DNA of 64,000 nt from Hyperoodon ampullatus (GCA_949752795.1 OX457057.1:99103513-99167512), one strand, 5' to 3'; shown: positions 15,001 through 24,829, numbered from the stretch's first letter. Made by a program: numbers and translations. Notes: a model not told the origin generated them from the sequence alone.

Positions 15001-17332
15001 CAAGCATCTCCGGATACAGATGGGGAAACTGAGGCACAGAGTAATTCAGGGACTATTTGGGGAATACAACAGAATCTGTTGGGGGTGGGAATGATGAGAG
15101 TTTCATGTTCATGCTCCTGCCTTCTGGATGCAGTGCACACCAAACATCCCACAAATGTGGATGCCTCCTGTTTTCAAAAGACCTTGAGAAGCAAAATCTT
15201 TTCCCTGGGCATTCCAGAACCTCAGGAAATGATTTCTTTCCCTAAATCCTTCGGGTTGCATTTTCAGCCCATTTCTTCCTGCTTTATCAGAAGAGCCAAG
15301 AGAACAGCAAAACTCACAATCGCAAACAAAAGAAGTTACTGGACTTTGGGGCTGAGGACCAAGAAATCCAGAAAAAAGTCTCCCCCCTTTCAAAGGGGGT
15401 TATCAACAGAAGAGAAAACCTCCGTCAAACACACGTTTAACATGGGTCTTCTCATTTAATCCCCAGTGCCCTAGAAAGGAATTATTATCCTGAATTTTCA
15501 GTTTAGGAGGGAGACGCCCTTTCTAGGGAAGTCAGGAGTTGGTTACACTTGTTCCTCCACCAGGAAGCGCTTCCCACAGCCCTCTGACAAAAGTCCCAGA
15601 ACCAGCTGGAATATAGGTGAAGGGACTTTCTGGAACCTTGATCTGGAAAGCTGGCCCTTCCTCTTCTAGCTCAGCTGCTCTCGACCCAGGACCACCACCA
15701 CTGCCAACCCTCCCATCAGGATGATTTACATCCATGCGTGTGTATACACACACACACACACACACACACACATCCTCCTACCACACAGTTGCCTTGGGGC
15801 CAAAAGGGCAAAAGAGGGAGGGGGAACTTCCGGGAAAGGTGGAGGATAGTGTGGAAGGTAAAGAAGACACACTCTCCTGCCCAGTAGGTGCCAGACCTCA
15901 GGACAGGTAATACTGGCTGTACATCTTACAGTCCCTCATTGTCATCCGACACAGTCATCAGCCCTGTTTTGGGAACAACTGAATGTTTCCTCTGGGCTGC
16001 AGGGAGCAGATCCCTTCCATTCACACAGGCTTCTGAGGGTCGAGGGAGACCAGGAAAGACCAAGCCAGTGCTCTCCAGAGAAAAGAGGCCACCAGCCCCA
16101 CCCTGCATCTGCCCATGGTCTCTGACCTCTCTGCCTCAGTACAGGTGGAATGACCAGATAGATACTGGAAACCTGTGCTCAGGGAGAACAGCGAGGGCTA
16201 GGGGTTGGGGACAGGGGTAATGGCAGAAAGAGCACTGATTCCCCCCTCCCAGGTCTCCCCAGCTCTGGGGCCTGGAGTAAGAGGGGGTCTCACTCAATCT
16301 TTTGACCACCAATGTTAGAAGGGGTGGACTGTCTTGGTATGACCCCTGCTTACTTTCCAATCGGTTCCCTTCTTCTCAGAAGGTGGGACCTCTGGACAAA
16401 GTATCTAAGGGTTGTGGCTGCTCAGCCATCGGACTGGTCAGTGGTAAGCAGCAATAAATATTTGCTGAATGAATGACAAAAAGAATGAATGAATCCCTAA
16501 TCCCCTTCCTTCCAAAGCCCAGCGCCCCTGCTGAGAAGAAAGGAAACGAATACTGACTTCTAATTTAATCCCTACAGCCCTGTACGGGAGGAATCATTCT
16601 TCCTTCTGTAATGGGGGACCAAGGGATAAGGGAGGCTTGCCTTGTCGGGTTCGCACACTCTAAGGAAGCAGCTGAGCAGGCTCTATCCCAGCTCTGCTGG
16701 AGGCCACACTCTCCAGAGCTCCTCGCCGCCCCTGGGGGAGGGAGGGGGGGTGACGTCGCAGGGGAAGGGCAGTGCTGTGGCCGGCGGCTGTGTGCGGGGC
16801 AAAGTCGCGGGCTCCCACGAGTGGAGTCCGGGGGCGGGGAGGCGGGGCAGCGCGGGGAGGCGGGCGGCCGGGGGCTGAGGATGTGTCTCTCGGGCGGGCG
16901 CCGCGGCCCGGGAGCTGCAGGCACCCTGCGGTTGCCCCACAAACTTCCTGGCTGGTAGGACACGTGGCCCCGGGGCCCCACAACGGTTTCCTTTGGCTGG
17001 CGACCTCCCCTTTGCCCCTGCTGGCGTGGCTTCTCCTCTGACCTCCGACCCCTTCCCCACCAGCCCGTTTCTACCTCTACCTGCGCCCTTTCTCTCCAGC
17101 TCACCTGACCCCTGCCCAGCACCCCCGGAATGCCCCTCAGACTGCTCCCCGATGGATCGCGACCCTTCGCACCGCCCTGCCTTGGCCCTTCGTCCCCGTC
17201 ACCTCCTGTCCTGGCCCGCGGTCCCCCCGCTATGCCCGCGCCCTCGCCCCGGCGCGCCCCGGCCCGGCACTAACCCCCACGGCCGCGCTTCAGTCTCAGG
17301 CTGGCTCGGAGGCGGCGGCCGAGCCCATCCAT
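1..17332 (-). CDS. DENND2D: DENND2D, DENN domain-containing protein 2D (11 of 12 coding exons, 3' end off window)
   Basis: The product is a DENN-domain guanine-nucleotide exchange factor, reported for the DENND2 family to act on Rab9-type GTPases in endosome-to-Golgi traffic. Eleven exons on the minus strand have AG acceptors and GT donors and join without a stop: 13083-13149, 12333-12508, 11402-11514, 10163-10232, 9373-9450, 8150-8290, 6761-6909, 4197-4374, 1327-1368, 839-923 and 272-511. They sum to 1,339 nt (446 codons plus one base). As I recall the human protein (471 aa), only its last 24 or so residues are missing here, so the length agrees exactly. Domain order is uDENN (about residues 55-205), cDENN (about 220-355, including the PFMVGVQMRF segment) and dDENN (from about 357, VLLVNLCEGTF). 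An alternative first exon lies at 17275-17332 in a CpG island. No disabling change was seen. The final coding exon lies left of position 1. Confidence 0.95.
272..511 (-). CDS. DENND2D: DENND2D exon 11 (penultimate coding exon)
   Basis: Reads TSEQINEHVSGPFVQFFVKT through TQLFSLFIQEAEKSKNPPAG, the end of dDENN and the basic tail. Acceptor CTGCAG, donor GTATAC; 240 nt, ends in phase 1. The remaining C-terminal exon was looked for in 1-271 and is not there. Confidence 0.96.
839..923 (-). CDS. DENND2D: DENND2D exon 10
   Basis: Reads VGDEKDILPPKLQEDILESL then GQGIKGSQ. Acceptor TCCTAG, donor GTAAGT; 85 nt, ends in phase 1. Confidence 0.95.
1327..1368 (-). CDS. DENND2D: DENND2D exon 9
   Basis: A 42-nt exon reading VLLVNLCEGTFLIS, the start of dDENN. 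Acceptor TTTCAG after a polypyrimidine tract, donor GTAAGT. Confidence 0.95.
1600..1830 (-). repeat. MIR SINE, inverted
   Basis: Matches the reverse complement of the MIR core: CTCATTTAATC, then GAGGCAGGTACTGTGCC, then GAGGAAACAGACCCAAAG. Diverged, within a DENND2D intron. Confidence 0.7.
1831..3959. other. DENND2D intron 8 interior, no gene seen
   Basis: Mostly unassigned intronic sequence. A plus-strand MIR fragment lies near 3215-3330 (TGTGTGGCCTCAGATAAC then CTCTGGACCTCAG). At 3794-3826 a 17-bp unit (TTGTATAGACCAGCTGT) is repeated twice in tandem. Confidence 0.5.
3960..4192 (-). repeat. MIR SINE, inverted, abutting DENND2D exon 8
   Basis: Reverse-complement MIR: CACTTACTGAGTATCAG, CAGGCACCAGGCTAGGTG, CAGATGAGGAAGCTCAGG, AGCAGAGCTGGGATACG. 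It ends within a few bases of the exon 8 donor. Confidence 0.8.
4197..4374 (-). CDS. DENND2D: DENND2D exon 8
   Basis: Reads TLSQCIHAAAALLYPFSWAH through PESLLATVCCPTPFMVGVQM to MESPMEE, the rest of cDENN. Acceptor CCCCAG, donor GTATGA. An inverted MIR lies directly beyond the donor in the intron. Confidence 0.96.
4375..6000. other. DENND2D intron 7, first part, no gene seen
   Basis: Ordinary intronic sequence with a short CA run near 5118-5130. A region near 4690-4810 looks like a decayed MIR-type fragment. Nothing else was recognised. Confidence 0.4.
6001..6240 (-). repeat. MIR SINE, inverted
   Basis: Reverse-complement MIR: GCACTTACCAGTGTGTGCC, TTACTTCATTTAATCC, CATTTTACAGATAAGGAG. In a DENND2D intron. 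Confidence 0.75.
6761..6909 (-). CDS. DENND2D: DENND2D exon 7
   Basis: Reads FISLTRPLDSHLEHVDFSSL through ILQIFASAVLERRIIFLAEG, a central part of cDENN. Acceptor CCACAG, donor GTTGGT; 149 nt, ends in phase 2. Confidence 0.96.
7015..7215. repeat. Ancient LINE-type fragment (L2-like)
   Basis: Text such as CCCACTCAGGGTTTCCC, GTGGTCCACAAGGCCC and ACCTTGCTTCCCCACATC resembles an old L2-class repeat found in many mammalian introns. Assignment is tentative. Confidence 0.35.
7229..7290 (-). repeat. L1 3' end fragment
   Basis: T-rich start then TTTTTATTGAAGTATAGTTG and ATTTACAATATT, the inverted extreme 3' end of an L1. Very short. Confidence 0.6.
8150..8290 (-). CDS. DENND2D: DENND2D exon 6
   Basis: Reads ILDEVEKRHQISMAVIYPFM through PGKTVTLKSFIPDSGTE, bridging uDENN and cDENN. 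Acceptor GTACAG, donor GTGGGT; 141 nt, phase 0 both ends. Confidence 0.96.
8975..9110 (-). repeat. MIR SINE fragment, inverted
   Basis: GAGCCTCACACCAACCCATG, then CATTTGACAGATGAGGAACT, the inverted MIR core. Confidence 0.6.
9373..9450 (-). CDS. DENND2D: DENND2D exon 5
   Basis: Reads PAGRGPRLPRVYCIISCIGC then FGLFSK. Acceptor CCCTAG, donor GTAGGG; 78 nt, phase 0 both ends. Confidence 0.94.
10163..10232 (-). CDS. DENND2D: DENND2D exon 4
   Basis: Reads ETFSFVLTNVDGSRKIGYCR then RLL. Acceptor CCTCAG, donor GTTTGT (weaker than consensus). 70 nt, phase 2 in and phase 0 out. Confidence 0.93.
10281..10628 (-). repeat. CHR-type SINE, inverted
   Basis: T-rich tail (TTTATTTATTTATTTTTGGC) at the left and the tRNA-derived head GGACCACCAGGGAAGTCCC at the right. 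Imperfect target-site duplications flank it (TGCTCACTAGGTTCT left, TGCTCGCTACATTCT right). It is an older, diverged copy in DENND2D intron 3. Confidence 0.85.
10730..10950 (-). repeat. MIR SINE, inverted
   Basis: Inverted MIR core: AAAGTGCTTATTGGTG, AACAACCCTTTGAGGTAGG, AAAGGAACTGAGACTCTGAG. Confidence 0.7.
11035..11144 (-). repeat. CHR SINE, inverted, truncated
   Basis: A T-rich tail followed by GCGGGCCTCCCACCGCTGTG and GGATGCGCAGGCTCAGCGG, the 3' half of the SINE only. A perfect 14-bp target-site duplication GCCAGAGCCATTCA lies at 11021-11034 and 11145-11158. The truncation therefore happened on integration. Confidence 0.9.
11402..11514 (-). CDS. DENND2D: DENND2D exon 3
   Basis: Reads RENLLRGQQEEEERLLGAIP then LFCFPDGNEWAPLTEYPR, part of uDENN. 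Acceptor TTGTAG, donor GTAATC; 113 nt, ends in phase 2. Confidence 0.95.
12333..12508 (-). CDS. DENND2D: DENND2D exon 2
   Basis: Reads GPPQDN through FFEYLLVVSLKKK to ITYQFPK, the start of the uDENN domain. Acceptor TTTCAG, donor GTAAGG; 176 nt, enters in phase 1 and ends in phase 0. Confidence 0.95.
13083..13149 (-). CDS. DENND2D: DENND2D first coding exon, internal-promoter form
   Basis: Minus-strand ATG at 13147-13149 starts MERQVVGGILRHFHNWLPRH, matching the N-terminus of the human 471-aa form (MEGQVVGRVF...). The exon has 22 codons plus one base, then a GTCTGG donor. An in-frame ATG 21 bases upstream (13168-13170) would add seven residues. A CTTACAG just before the second ATG could instead be an acceptor for an upstream untranslated exon, so the exact start is not settled. 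Confidence 0.8.
13150..14577. other. Sequence between the two DENND2D first exons, first part
   Basis: Either upstream region (13,149 start) or intron 1 (CpG-island start). No coding exon or confident repeat was recognised. Confidence 0.4.
14578..14867 (+). repeat. CHR-type SINE
   Basis: Starts GGGACTTCCCTGGTGGCTC, has a B-box-like GGTTCGAGCCC, and ends in 16 A residues at 14851-14866. A 19-bp target-site duplication with three mismatches flanks it (14559-14577 and 14868-14886). Confidence 0.93.
14868..16689. other. Sequence between the DENND2D first exons, second part
   Basis: Contains the CA microsatellite and short inverted MIR fragments near 15,430-15,520 and 16,540-16,630. Open frames such as the one at 14818-15459 begin inside the SINE tail and resemble no known protein. 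No gene seen. Confidence 0.4.
15749..15772. repeat. (CA)n microsatellite
   Basis: About twelve CA units, preceded by a GTGTGTATA stretch. Confidence 0.95.
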
Positions 17333-17720
17333 GGCCCGTGGAGCACCCTGCGCCCGCTCCCAGGTCCGCGCCGGCCCCGCCCCCCAATGCGCGACCTCGG
17401 CTGGCAGACACTTTCACTTTTCCGCGGGGGAGAGGCAGAGGGGGACGAGCCGGGACGCGGCGGCACACCTTCCGGACTCCGGCCCAACCCCCGGCGCACC
17501 TGGGCGGGCCCGCTCTTCCCTGGGCGCTGGGCAGGGCTGCGTGGGGTGACAGAGGGCGCTCAACGCGCGTCCGGGAGGGGCGGTGCCACCTGGCTCCCAC
17601 CCTCTGTGGGGCGTCCCGGGAAGCTTGACTTTCCGAGCCCCGCGGTCCGCAAATGCTCGGGGTCGCCACGAAGTCACCCTCTGCCTCCGCGGCAAGCGCG
17701 GGGAGTGCCCGCCCGGTGGG
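16690..17720. promoter_or_regulatory. CpG island, probable DENND2D promoter
   Basis: About 1 kb of strongly GC-rich, CpG-dense sequence with runs of GGGCGG/CCGCCC type, standing out from its surroundings. It contains the alternative first exon of DENND2D near its centre. Many long open frames on both strands here are a by-product of high GC content. Bounds are by eye. Confidence 0.8.
17275..17332 (-). CDS. DENND2D: DENND2D alternative first coding exon in CpG island
   Basis: Minus-strand ATG at 17330-17332 opens 19 codons (MDGLGRRLRASLRLKRGRG) plus one base and is followed by a GTTAGT donor. The exon ends in phase 1, the same phase as the other first exon, so it can splice directly to exon 2 at 12508 and keep the frame. 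The arginine-rich leader resembles an alternative human DENND2D N-terminus as I remember it. Its position inside the CpG island supports use as the main promoter-proximal exon. Confidence 0.7.
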
Positions 17721-18890
17721 CATCCCTACACTTTCCAGGTGGCTCGGAGACTTATCCCAGAAGGAGACAGTTTTCAGAGTCGGCACACCTTTCCAACCTC
17801 TCCACTTCGCCCCCTGCAACTGCGTTAGCCTCTGGCCATTTCCAGATCTCTTGCTATATTTGTCCTTCTCCTCCGTGGGGCCCGTGTCCCTGCGTTGCTC
17901 TTTTCCCTATTCCACTCGCCCAACGAAGGGCCCTGGGCCCTGTGGGCTCTTGAGGAGGGACTGGAGATGCAGCTTAGGGCCTTGACCCTGCCTTCCATCC
18001 AGCCTGCTCTTGGGCAGTTCAGCAAAATGAGAGTAATCCCTGCCCTGCCACCCTGCAAAGACGTGAAAGTCAAGGATTAGAAAGCTCTTTGTAAACTCTT
18101 ATGTGATACAAATTTAAGGGCTGATGATAATAATGATGACAATAGTGATGACGACAGTTGCAGCTAGCCACACTCCCCTTCTTCTAATCCCAAATCCCGT
18201 TAGAGCCATTCAGCTTTTCCTTTGCCCTTCTCGCCTTCATTGGCTTCCTTACACTCCCAAATTTCTAGCTTCCTTTGTCAGAAATAAAAATTTGCATTTG
18301 ATAAGCCCCTCTTGCTCCTGGGGGATCTGCCCTGGCTCCCCTCTGCCTCCCAGGACCTGTAGGGTGGAAAGGATAGAGGAAGTGCAGAGTCCGTCTGAAA
18401 TTTCTCCATTCACAGAGGTTTTAGCCTCTGTTTCAGGTATGGGTGGCAGAGGGAAGAAGACACTGTGGCAGAAATATGTCTAGGATCTATAGAAATGACC
18501 CTCAGACCTACAGCCCCCTTCCTCTCCCATGCATGGCCTCCAGGCGACTCTTCTGTCACAGACTATGGGTGAGCAAGGGTGAGGAATCCAGCCCTGGTAT
18601 TAAACTGTCTAGTCTTAGCCCAGAGGTTCTAAAAGTTGCCTCTACTCTGGGCCTATGCAATTTTGTACTTAATTACACGGTCTGTTTCTGTTCCCTATTC
18701 TCTGTGAATTTCCACACACGAGGACACATCTCTTTCTCAAGTACCTTCTCTTGGCTCTGCATTCATGTCTTCTGCATCTCCGTGTAAGTATAGTAGTTGT
18801 TCATGATAAACTTGTCCCACTGGTTGAACATAATTGTGCCTTAACTTTCCCAACCTATTTTATGGTGGCCTTAACCAAACTATTTCCTTC
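17721..18890. other. Intergenic, nothing recognised
   Basis: Shoulder of the CpG island and ordinary sequence upstream of DENND2D. A short GATGATAATAATGATGACAA run lies near 18,122. Confidence 0.4.
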
Positions 18891-19260
18891 CTGTAAAAAC
18901 AGATGAAGAAATATGTGTATAGGTACAGCAAAAAGATATGTACAAGACTGTTCATGTTGAATCTTGTTTGAAATAGCCTCAAACTGTAAATAACCTCAAA
19001 CGTCCATAAACAGTGACATGGATGAGTTGCAGCATATTCTTACAATGGAGTACTATACAGCAGTAGGAATGAATAAACCATGACTGCATGCAATAGCATG
19101 GCTACACCATACAAATATAATGTTGAGCAAGACAGTCAGACACAAAAGAGGACATAATGTAAGTTTCCATTTATGTAAAGTTAAAAACAAGCAAAACCAA
19201 TATATGGAATGAGAAGTCAGGATGATGCTACGTTAGGGAGGAGGGAGGAAGTAATGATTG
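18890..19260 (+). repeat. Ancient L1 fragment
   Basis: Phrases such as AATGGAGTACTATACAGCAG, then ACCATGACTGCATGC and AATATAATGTTGAGCAAG belong to the ORF2 end/3' region of old mammalian L1s in sense orientation. Confidence 0.65.
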
Positions 19261-20633
19261 GGAGAACACCATAGGGCTTCTGGGGTGCTAGTAGTGTCCT
19301 ACTTCTTTTTTCTTTCTTTCTTTAATTAACATCAAGCCATTTACTTTCATTTATCTGTCACTATTATTAAAGGATTCCATGATGATGTATGTTTCTTAAA
19401 GTTTAGGTGTGAATCAAAATGAGCCCTTGTATTTAAAACTATATACAATACATCTTTTAGATGGTTTATTGTCCACCTTTGATTATGAACTATTACATTG
19501 AAAATGAAAAATTGGGCAACATTGGTACAAGCTGTGGCTTTCGCATGCCTTACCTTGCTTCTTTTTATCCCTGTCTTTTTTTCACTTATTTGATGTTTTC
19601 TGCCTCAGCACGACCATTTCAGTTGGTGATACTGTGATAGTGAACTTATTTGCCAGTTGGAAATATAAACCTTGCTCCCATCACATTTTGTTTCACTGCC
19701 GAAGGTCTTAATAATTTTTCTCCACCCAACTTTTTCTGTCTGTGGCAACCAAGGTAGTATCATGAGAAATTCTCTCATGAATAAAGCTTAACTTCTGAAT
19801 CTGGGGGCAGGGAGTAGAGTCCTGTTCAGTCAAGTTACTGGTTTCTCTAGTTTATCTTTTTTGGTAACTAGAGCCCTCAGAACAAAATGGTAGCCAACAG
19901 GCATTTCCCAGAGAAGAGGAATTCAAAAAGGAGTTCTCCATGATGTAGTAAGGACTCTTAGGAATTCATAGGACTTTTATAATCAGTATTTTCTCTCCTC
20001 TCTCACCATGACCCTTGTATATAAGGACAATATTGGGCCATCAATGTCCTATTTCTTAACCTGGTGGCAGATACATAGGTGTGGTCATTCTTTGCACTGT
20101 ATGCTTACATGTACTTCTTTCTATGTATGTGAAACTAAATAGTTTTTTTTTTAAGTATCCATTAGGACATTAGGATGACATAAATGGAGGCATAAGCTAG
20201 TTGAGAATGAATTGAGAAATTATTGGGATGTAAGGAAGTAAAGTTAGCAAGTATAAATCTACATTTTTGAGAAGTGTGGATAACAATAGGAAACACTGGT
20301 CCATAGTTAGAGGGAGATTTGGGTTTAAAGTGGTGGGTTAAGATGGGAAAGATGAGAGCATATTTATGGTGTAGGAGCAGGAACCAGCGGGGAGGAGATG
20401 AAGAGTACAAGAGAGTGGCAGGTGGAACAAGATCTGAGAGGGGGGAGAAGGTAGAAGTTGGAGGCTTTGGCAGAAGACTGGCTTTAAATGGGAAAAAGAG
20501 TTTTGTTTGTGGGAAATGAATATAGATGTTGATTAATTTGTAGATGAGGAAGTGGGAAGTTAAAAGGATAAAATAAGAGGCCTCAGTTTCTACTAGAAGA
20601 AAAGTTTTTTTCCTCCTTTTCTTCTTGTAGCTG
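19261..20633. other. AT-rich intergenic, nothing recognised
   Basis: No exon or confident repeat was recognised. Confidence 0.35.
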
Positions 20634-21122
20634 TGTTACTGAGTCCAAGCTCGCTCTGCTCACTGCACGACAGGCCAATAAATCAGAGACGAGGTGTTGA
20701 GGCAGGGAATACGACTTTATTGGGAAAGCCGGCAGACCGAGAAGGTGGCAGACTAGTGTCTCAAAGTAACTGTCTTATCTGGCTTTGGATCCCAGTTTCT
20801 TTTATAGCACAGAGATGGGGAGGAGATGAGGAAGTAAAGTAAAAAGGCCATAGTTTTGCAAATGTCCCCTGGAATGGCCAGCCTCAGGCAGGGGGTGTGT
20901 TCATTTCTTCTTTCTTGCAGCCATCCACAGGTGGACAGGGTCAGGATGTTTCCCTGAACAAAGGCACTCTGGTTTACCATTCAGGCAGAGGGGCAGGGTT
21001 CCCCGAGGCAGGCCATTATGTAGAGACAGTATCCTTTTAGTGAACAAAAGCAACGGGAAGCAAAGGTTAAAGTAAAAGAAACAGATCCAACATGGAGTCA
21101 GATTTGGCTCTTCCCTGCTACA
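20634..21122 (-). mobile_element. Solo endogenous retrovirus LTR (ERV1-like)
   Basis: A 489-bp unit that read on the minus strand begins TGTAGCAGGG and ends AGTAACA, the TG...CA ends of an LTR. It holds a TATA-type box (CTATAAAAG, plus 20800-20808) and an AATAAA signal (about 20717-20722) about 80 bp apart, as in a retroviral U3-R. Flanking 4-mers GCTG and GTTG may be a target-site duplication with one mismatch. No gag, pol or env lies next to it, so this is a solo LTR left by recombination. The family name is not certain. Confidence 0.75.
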
Positions 21123-22300
21123 GTTGCTTCCTCCCTCTCTATCCCTCTGCCTGTTCTCCCAGAGTCTGACTGTGGAGTGGGAGAAAATGAGCCAGCCTTC
21201 TTTCTTGAAGGTCTTGAAACGAAGCCCACAGGTAAGTTTTATTCAGGAAGGCAGCATGGCACAACAGAATGACCTTGGGTGCATGGACTTAGCCCCAGAA
21301 TGATGCTTACTTACCCAGCAGCCTTGGGGTAGGCATTTCCTATACCTTACTCTCCTAAAATAAATAAATCACTTTCAGGGTGCTTGTGAAAACTAGAAAG
21401 AATAGATTTGTAATCCAAATGTCCAAATTTCACATATCTCTTTAATGCCCAAAACACTGTAGTCTCAAATCATCTCTTTTAATTGCAGAAGTACTGTCTA
21501 TTACCAGGCTTCTCTTTCTGGGGATTTCTGGGCAAACTTTAAGAAGTGTTTACACATTCCACAAACCAATTCTGGTAGTTGCTTGTCATCAGAGTCCATA
21601 GTAGGGATCCAAACTATTACTTCCTCCTTCCTCAGTTATGTGTTTGTCTCCCCTGTGCCATTTTGCCCAACTTGGACATTGGCCCTATCTCCAATTCAGG
21701 ATGGTGATAGCTGAGGTCAGGAAATAAGATTTGTTAGGATTTTGCTGACAGCTTTGATAAGAAAGGATATTACAAAACAGAGAACTTAAAAATGAAGTAT
21801 CGCTGCTCTTGGGGTCCAAAGAGGGATCCTGTCCTGGCACTTCTCTGCCTGCCCCTAGGGCTGCCCCTATGTTGCAGGGACCAGCAGACTTGACCTCAGT
21901 GGAAATGCCCTTGAGTCTAGCCTTGTCTCTGTGTTCACATATTCCAGAATGATCTACAGTGGCAAGGTTTATTACATTCCGGGGGAGCCCTGCCCCTGAA
22001 TGCAATCCTGTCCTTTGGCACAAAGCATCAGAACAACAACAACAACAAACCCCACAAAACTCCTCCAAAGAATGGGTCCTTCAGTACGGAATAACACTGT
22101 CCATAGTCCTGTACAGTTCTTCTTCACAGCTTGAGGTGCACAGAAGCTCAACTATCTGTCCTTCAAGCCACCTTGGAGTCCTGGTTTCTAATCTCCTGTG
22201 AGAAACAACTTGAACAGTGACCCACGCCTCTGCTAGGAATAATCAACAATAGCCAGGATTAGCAAAGGACCTCTGAGTACTGGAAACAAAGATTACCTTC
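21123..22300. other. Intergenic, nothing recognised
   Basis: Includes a short ACAACAACAACAAC run near 22,033. No gene seen. Confidence 0.35.
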
Positions 22301-22470
22301 TTTTTTTTTAATATTTATTTATTTATTTGGCTGTGTCGGGTCTTAGTTGTGGCATGTGCTTCCTTTAGTTGAGGCCTGCATGCGGGATCTAGTTCCCTGA
22401 CCAGGGATTGAACCAGGCCCCCTGCATTGGGACCATGCAGTCTTAACCACTGGACCACCAGGGAAGTCCC
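22300..22470 (-). repeat. CHR-type SINE, inverted
   Basis: T-rich tail then GGCTGTGTCGGGTCTTAG and GACCACCAGGGAAGTCCC. Target-site duplication ACAAAGATTACCTT / ACAAAGACTACCTT with one mismatch. Confidence 0.9.
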
Positions 22471-23614
22471 ACAAAGACTACCTTTTACATTCCCACAAAG
22501 AGATCCTGGAGCCAAAGTTCTCAAGCCTCTCTCCTGGACAAGGGTCTCTGCTCTATATTTGGATAATTTTGACCAAACCTTGACACCCCTCCTCCCCATT
22601 TAAATTAGATCCTCCTGTTACAACCTCAGATCACACGCTTTCCTTTGTTTTCTTAAAAACACTTAACGATTTATAGTTAAACATGGATTTCTGAAATTAG
22701 TTGTTCAGCTATTCTCTGCCTTTCTAGAGTCACCCCAGGAGGCATGAATCGTGTCTCTTTTGCTCATCCCTGTGTCCCCAGTGCCTAGCACAGTGCTGGG
22801 CACACATTAGATAATCAGTAAACATTTCTCCATTGAATAAATAAGTGAATGACTAGGGGGAGAGTCTACCCTTAGCGTCCACCTCTAAGGAGACAGAAAA
22901 TTACTTGAAACATTTTTGGTCTTCCAAGTTCTATCAGGGCTAACACTTAGATTGCTTAACACTCATTCTGACTCTTTCTTTGCTGGATGAGTCTTTGATC
23001 AGAGATGTATCACATCAGTGGGATCTGATCATGGGGGTCCCAGTCTCCTTTCTTGAGAATGATTTGTAGTGGGCAGGTGACTCAGCTCTGGCCCAGTAAA
23101 AGGTAAGGAGGTGTCTGTCCTAGTCAAGGGGAAATCTGCTGGGGACTGCTGGTATAGGTTTCTCTAGAAGGGATGGTATTTTTCTGCCTCTGGACATCAC
23201 TGAGTTTGGATATGATGACAGGAACTGCTGAGATGAAGCCAGCACATGCAGCAGAACAGGGCAGACCAGCTCTCAGAGTAAGGGGACCAGAGCCAGCTAC
23301 AGCTGGGCTGGCAGGAGCCTGGAGCTGCCTCAGCTCTGCGATTCTTGTTACCCAAGGTATCAACTCTTCCTATGGATTAAGGTGGTGAGCTTTCTAAGTA
23401 CATTTTACGTGGCGTCAGACACAATACACACACAGGTAATATACAAAAAACACAAGCTTCACAAAACAATACCACTCCTACTATATACAATGTATTTCTG
23501 CTTTTTTTCTTCTGTTCTATTATTGCATTAAAAAATATGCTTTTTTAAGGCACCCTAAAATGATTTCATCACCCCAAATGTGCGTAACCTGCAGTTCAAA
23601 ACACTTTGCAGTTT
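22471..23614. other. Intergenic, nothing firm
   Basis: A MIR-like 3' segment is seen near 22,775-22,850 (AGTGCCTAGCACAGTGCTGG). No gene seen. Confidence 0.35.
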
Positions 23615-23830
23615 TCTGGTACTTTTAACTGCAGACTCTGGGGCCAGACTACCTGGGTTGGTATCCCAGCTCTGCCAGTTACTAGCTTTGTTACATTGGA
23701 TAAGTTTCTTAACCTCTCTGTGATTCGATTTTCTCATATTTGATGGGGATAAGACTGACCTACCTCATAGGGTTGCTTTAAGGATGCATAAGTGAGTTAA
23801 TGCACCCAAAGCACATGGTAAGGGAAGGCA
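23615..23830 (+). repeat. MIR SINE
   Basis: Sense MIR: AGACTCTGGGGCCAGACTAC, CCAGCTCTGCCAGTTACTAG, CTACCTCATAGGGTTGC. Confidence 0.85.
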
Positions 23831-24063
23831 TTGAGAGGTCTGAAGAGAAGACTGACATGATCTCACAAAGATGAATAAGCTACGGTCCCTGTCCTCACAG
23901 AGCTTACATTCTTGTGGGAAAGATATAACGTAGAGGTGCTGAGATTAAGAGAAATACAGAACAGTCCAAAAACATGAAGGAGAAGCATGCATTCTAGCTG
24001 TGGAATCAAATCTAATCTCCAGGAGGTAGGACTGGGAGATAAAATGAGTTGTGAAAATTCTAC

Positions 24064-24530
24064 TTACTTAAAAAAAATAGACTAATTTTTAGAGAAATTT
24101 TAGGTTTATAGAAAAATTGAATGGAAAGTATGGACAATTCCTACATATATCCTTCACTCACACACAGTTTTCCCTATTATCAATATGTAGTACATTTGTT
24201 ACAGTTGATGAGCCAATATCGATACACTATTATTAACTAAATTCCATAGTTTATATTAGGGTTCACTCTAGGTCTTGTAAATTCTGTGGGTTTTGACAAA
24301 TGTATAATGACATGTCTCCACCATTACAGTATCATATGGAGTAATTTCACTGCCCTAAAATCTCCTGTGTTCCCACCTATTCATGCCTCCTTCCCTCCCT
24401 GGAATCCCTGGCAACCACTGGTCCTTTTACTGTCTCCATAGTTTTGCCTTTTTTCAGAATGTCATAGAATTGGAATCGTACAGCAAGTAGCATTTTCAGA
24501 TTGGCTTCTTTCACTTAACAATTTCTACTT
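24064..24530. repeat. Ancient L1 3' UTR-type fragment
   Basis: AGAGAAATTTTAGGTTTATA, TACATATATCCTTCACTC, and CCTGGCAACCACTGGTCC recall the 3' UTR region of old L1M elements. Orientation was not decided. Confidence 0.5.
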
Positions 24531-24829
24531 ACATTTTAAAAGCCTCTCTGAATACAGAATACATTCAGAAGAAAAAGAACAAAGAGTAAGAATTTGAAAG
24601 TATCTTTCATCACTATTCAGGGCTCTGAGCAACCAATAGGCATAACCAATGTCCTTGACAAGCATCTGCTTAATAAATATTTGTTGAATAAATATGAATA
24701 AATTCCCAGTGCTATGACTGCAACATTAGTACATGGTTAGTACATATCTGCTGAGGGGAACTACAGTCCTAACACCTTGATTTTAACTTAGGAGCTTCCC
24801 GGTTCTCCTTGGCCATTCACTTAATAGGA

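Noticed and set aside
14818..15459. 213-aa plus-strand open frame
   Set aside because: It starts inside the tail of a CHR SINE and continues through intronic sequence with no recognisable family or splice context.
16565..17953. Many long open frames on both strands (up to 211 aa)
   Set aside because: They overlap one another in all frames inside a CpG island, where stop codons are rare. They have low-complexity P/R/G composition and no recognisable domain.
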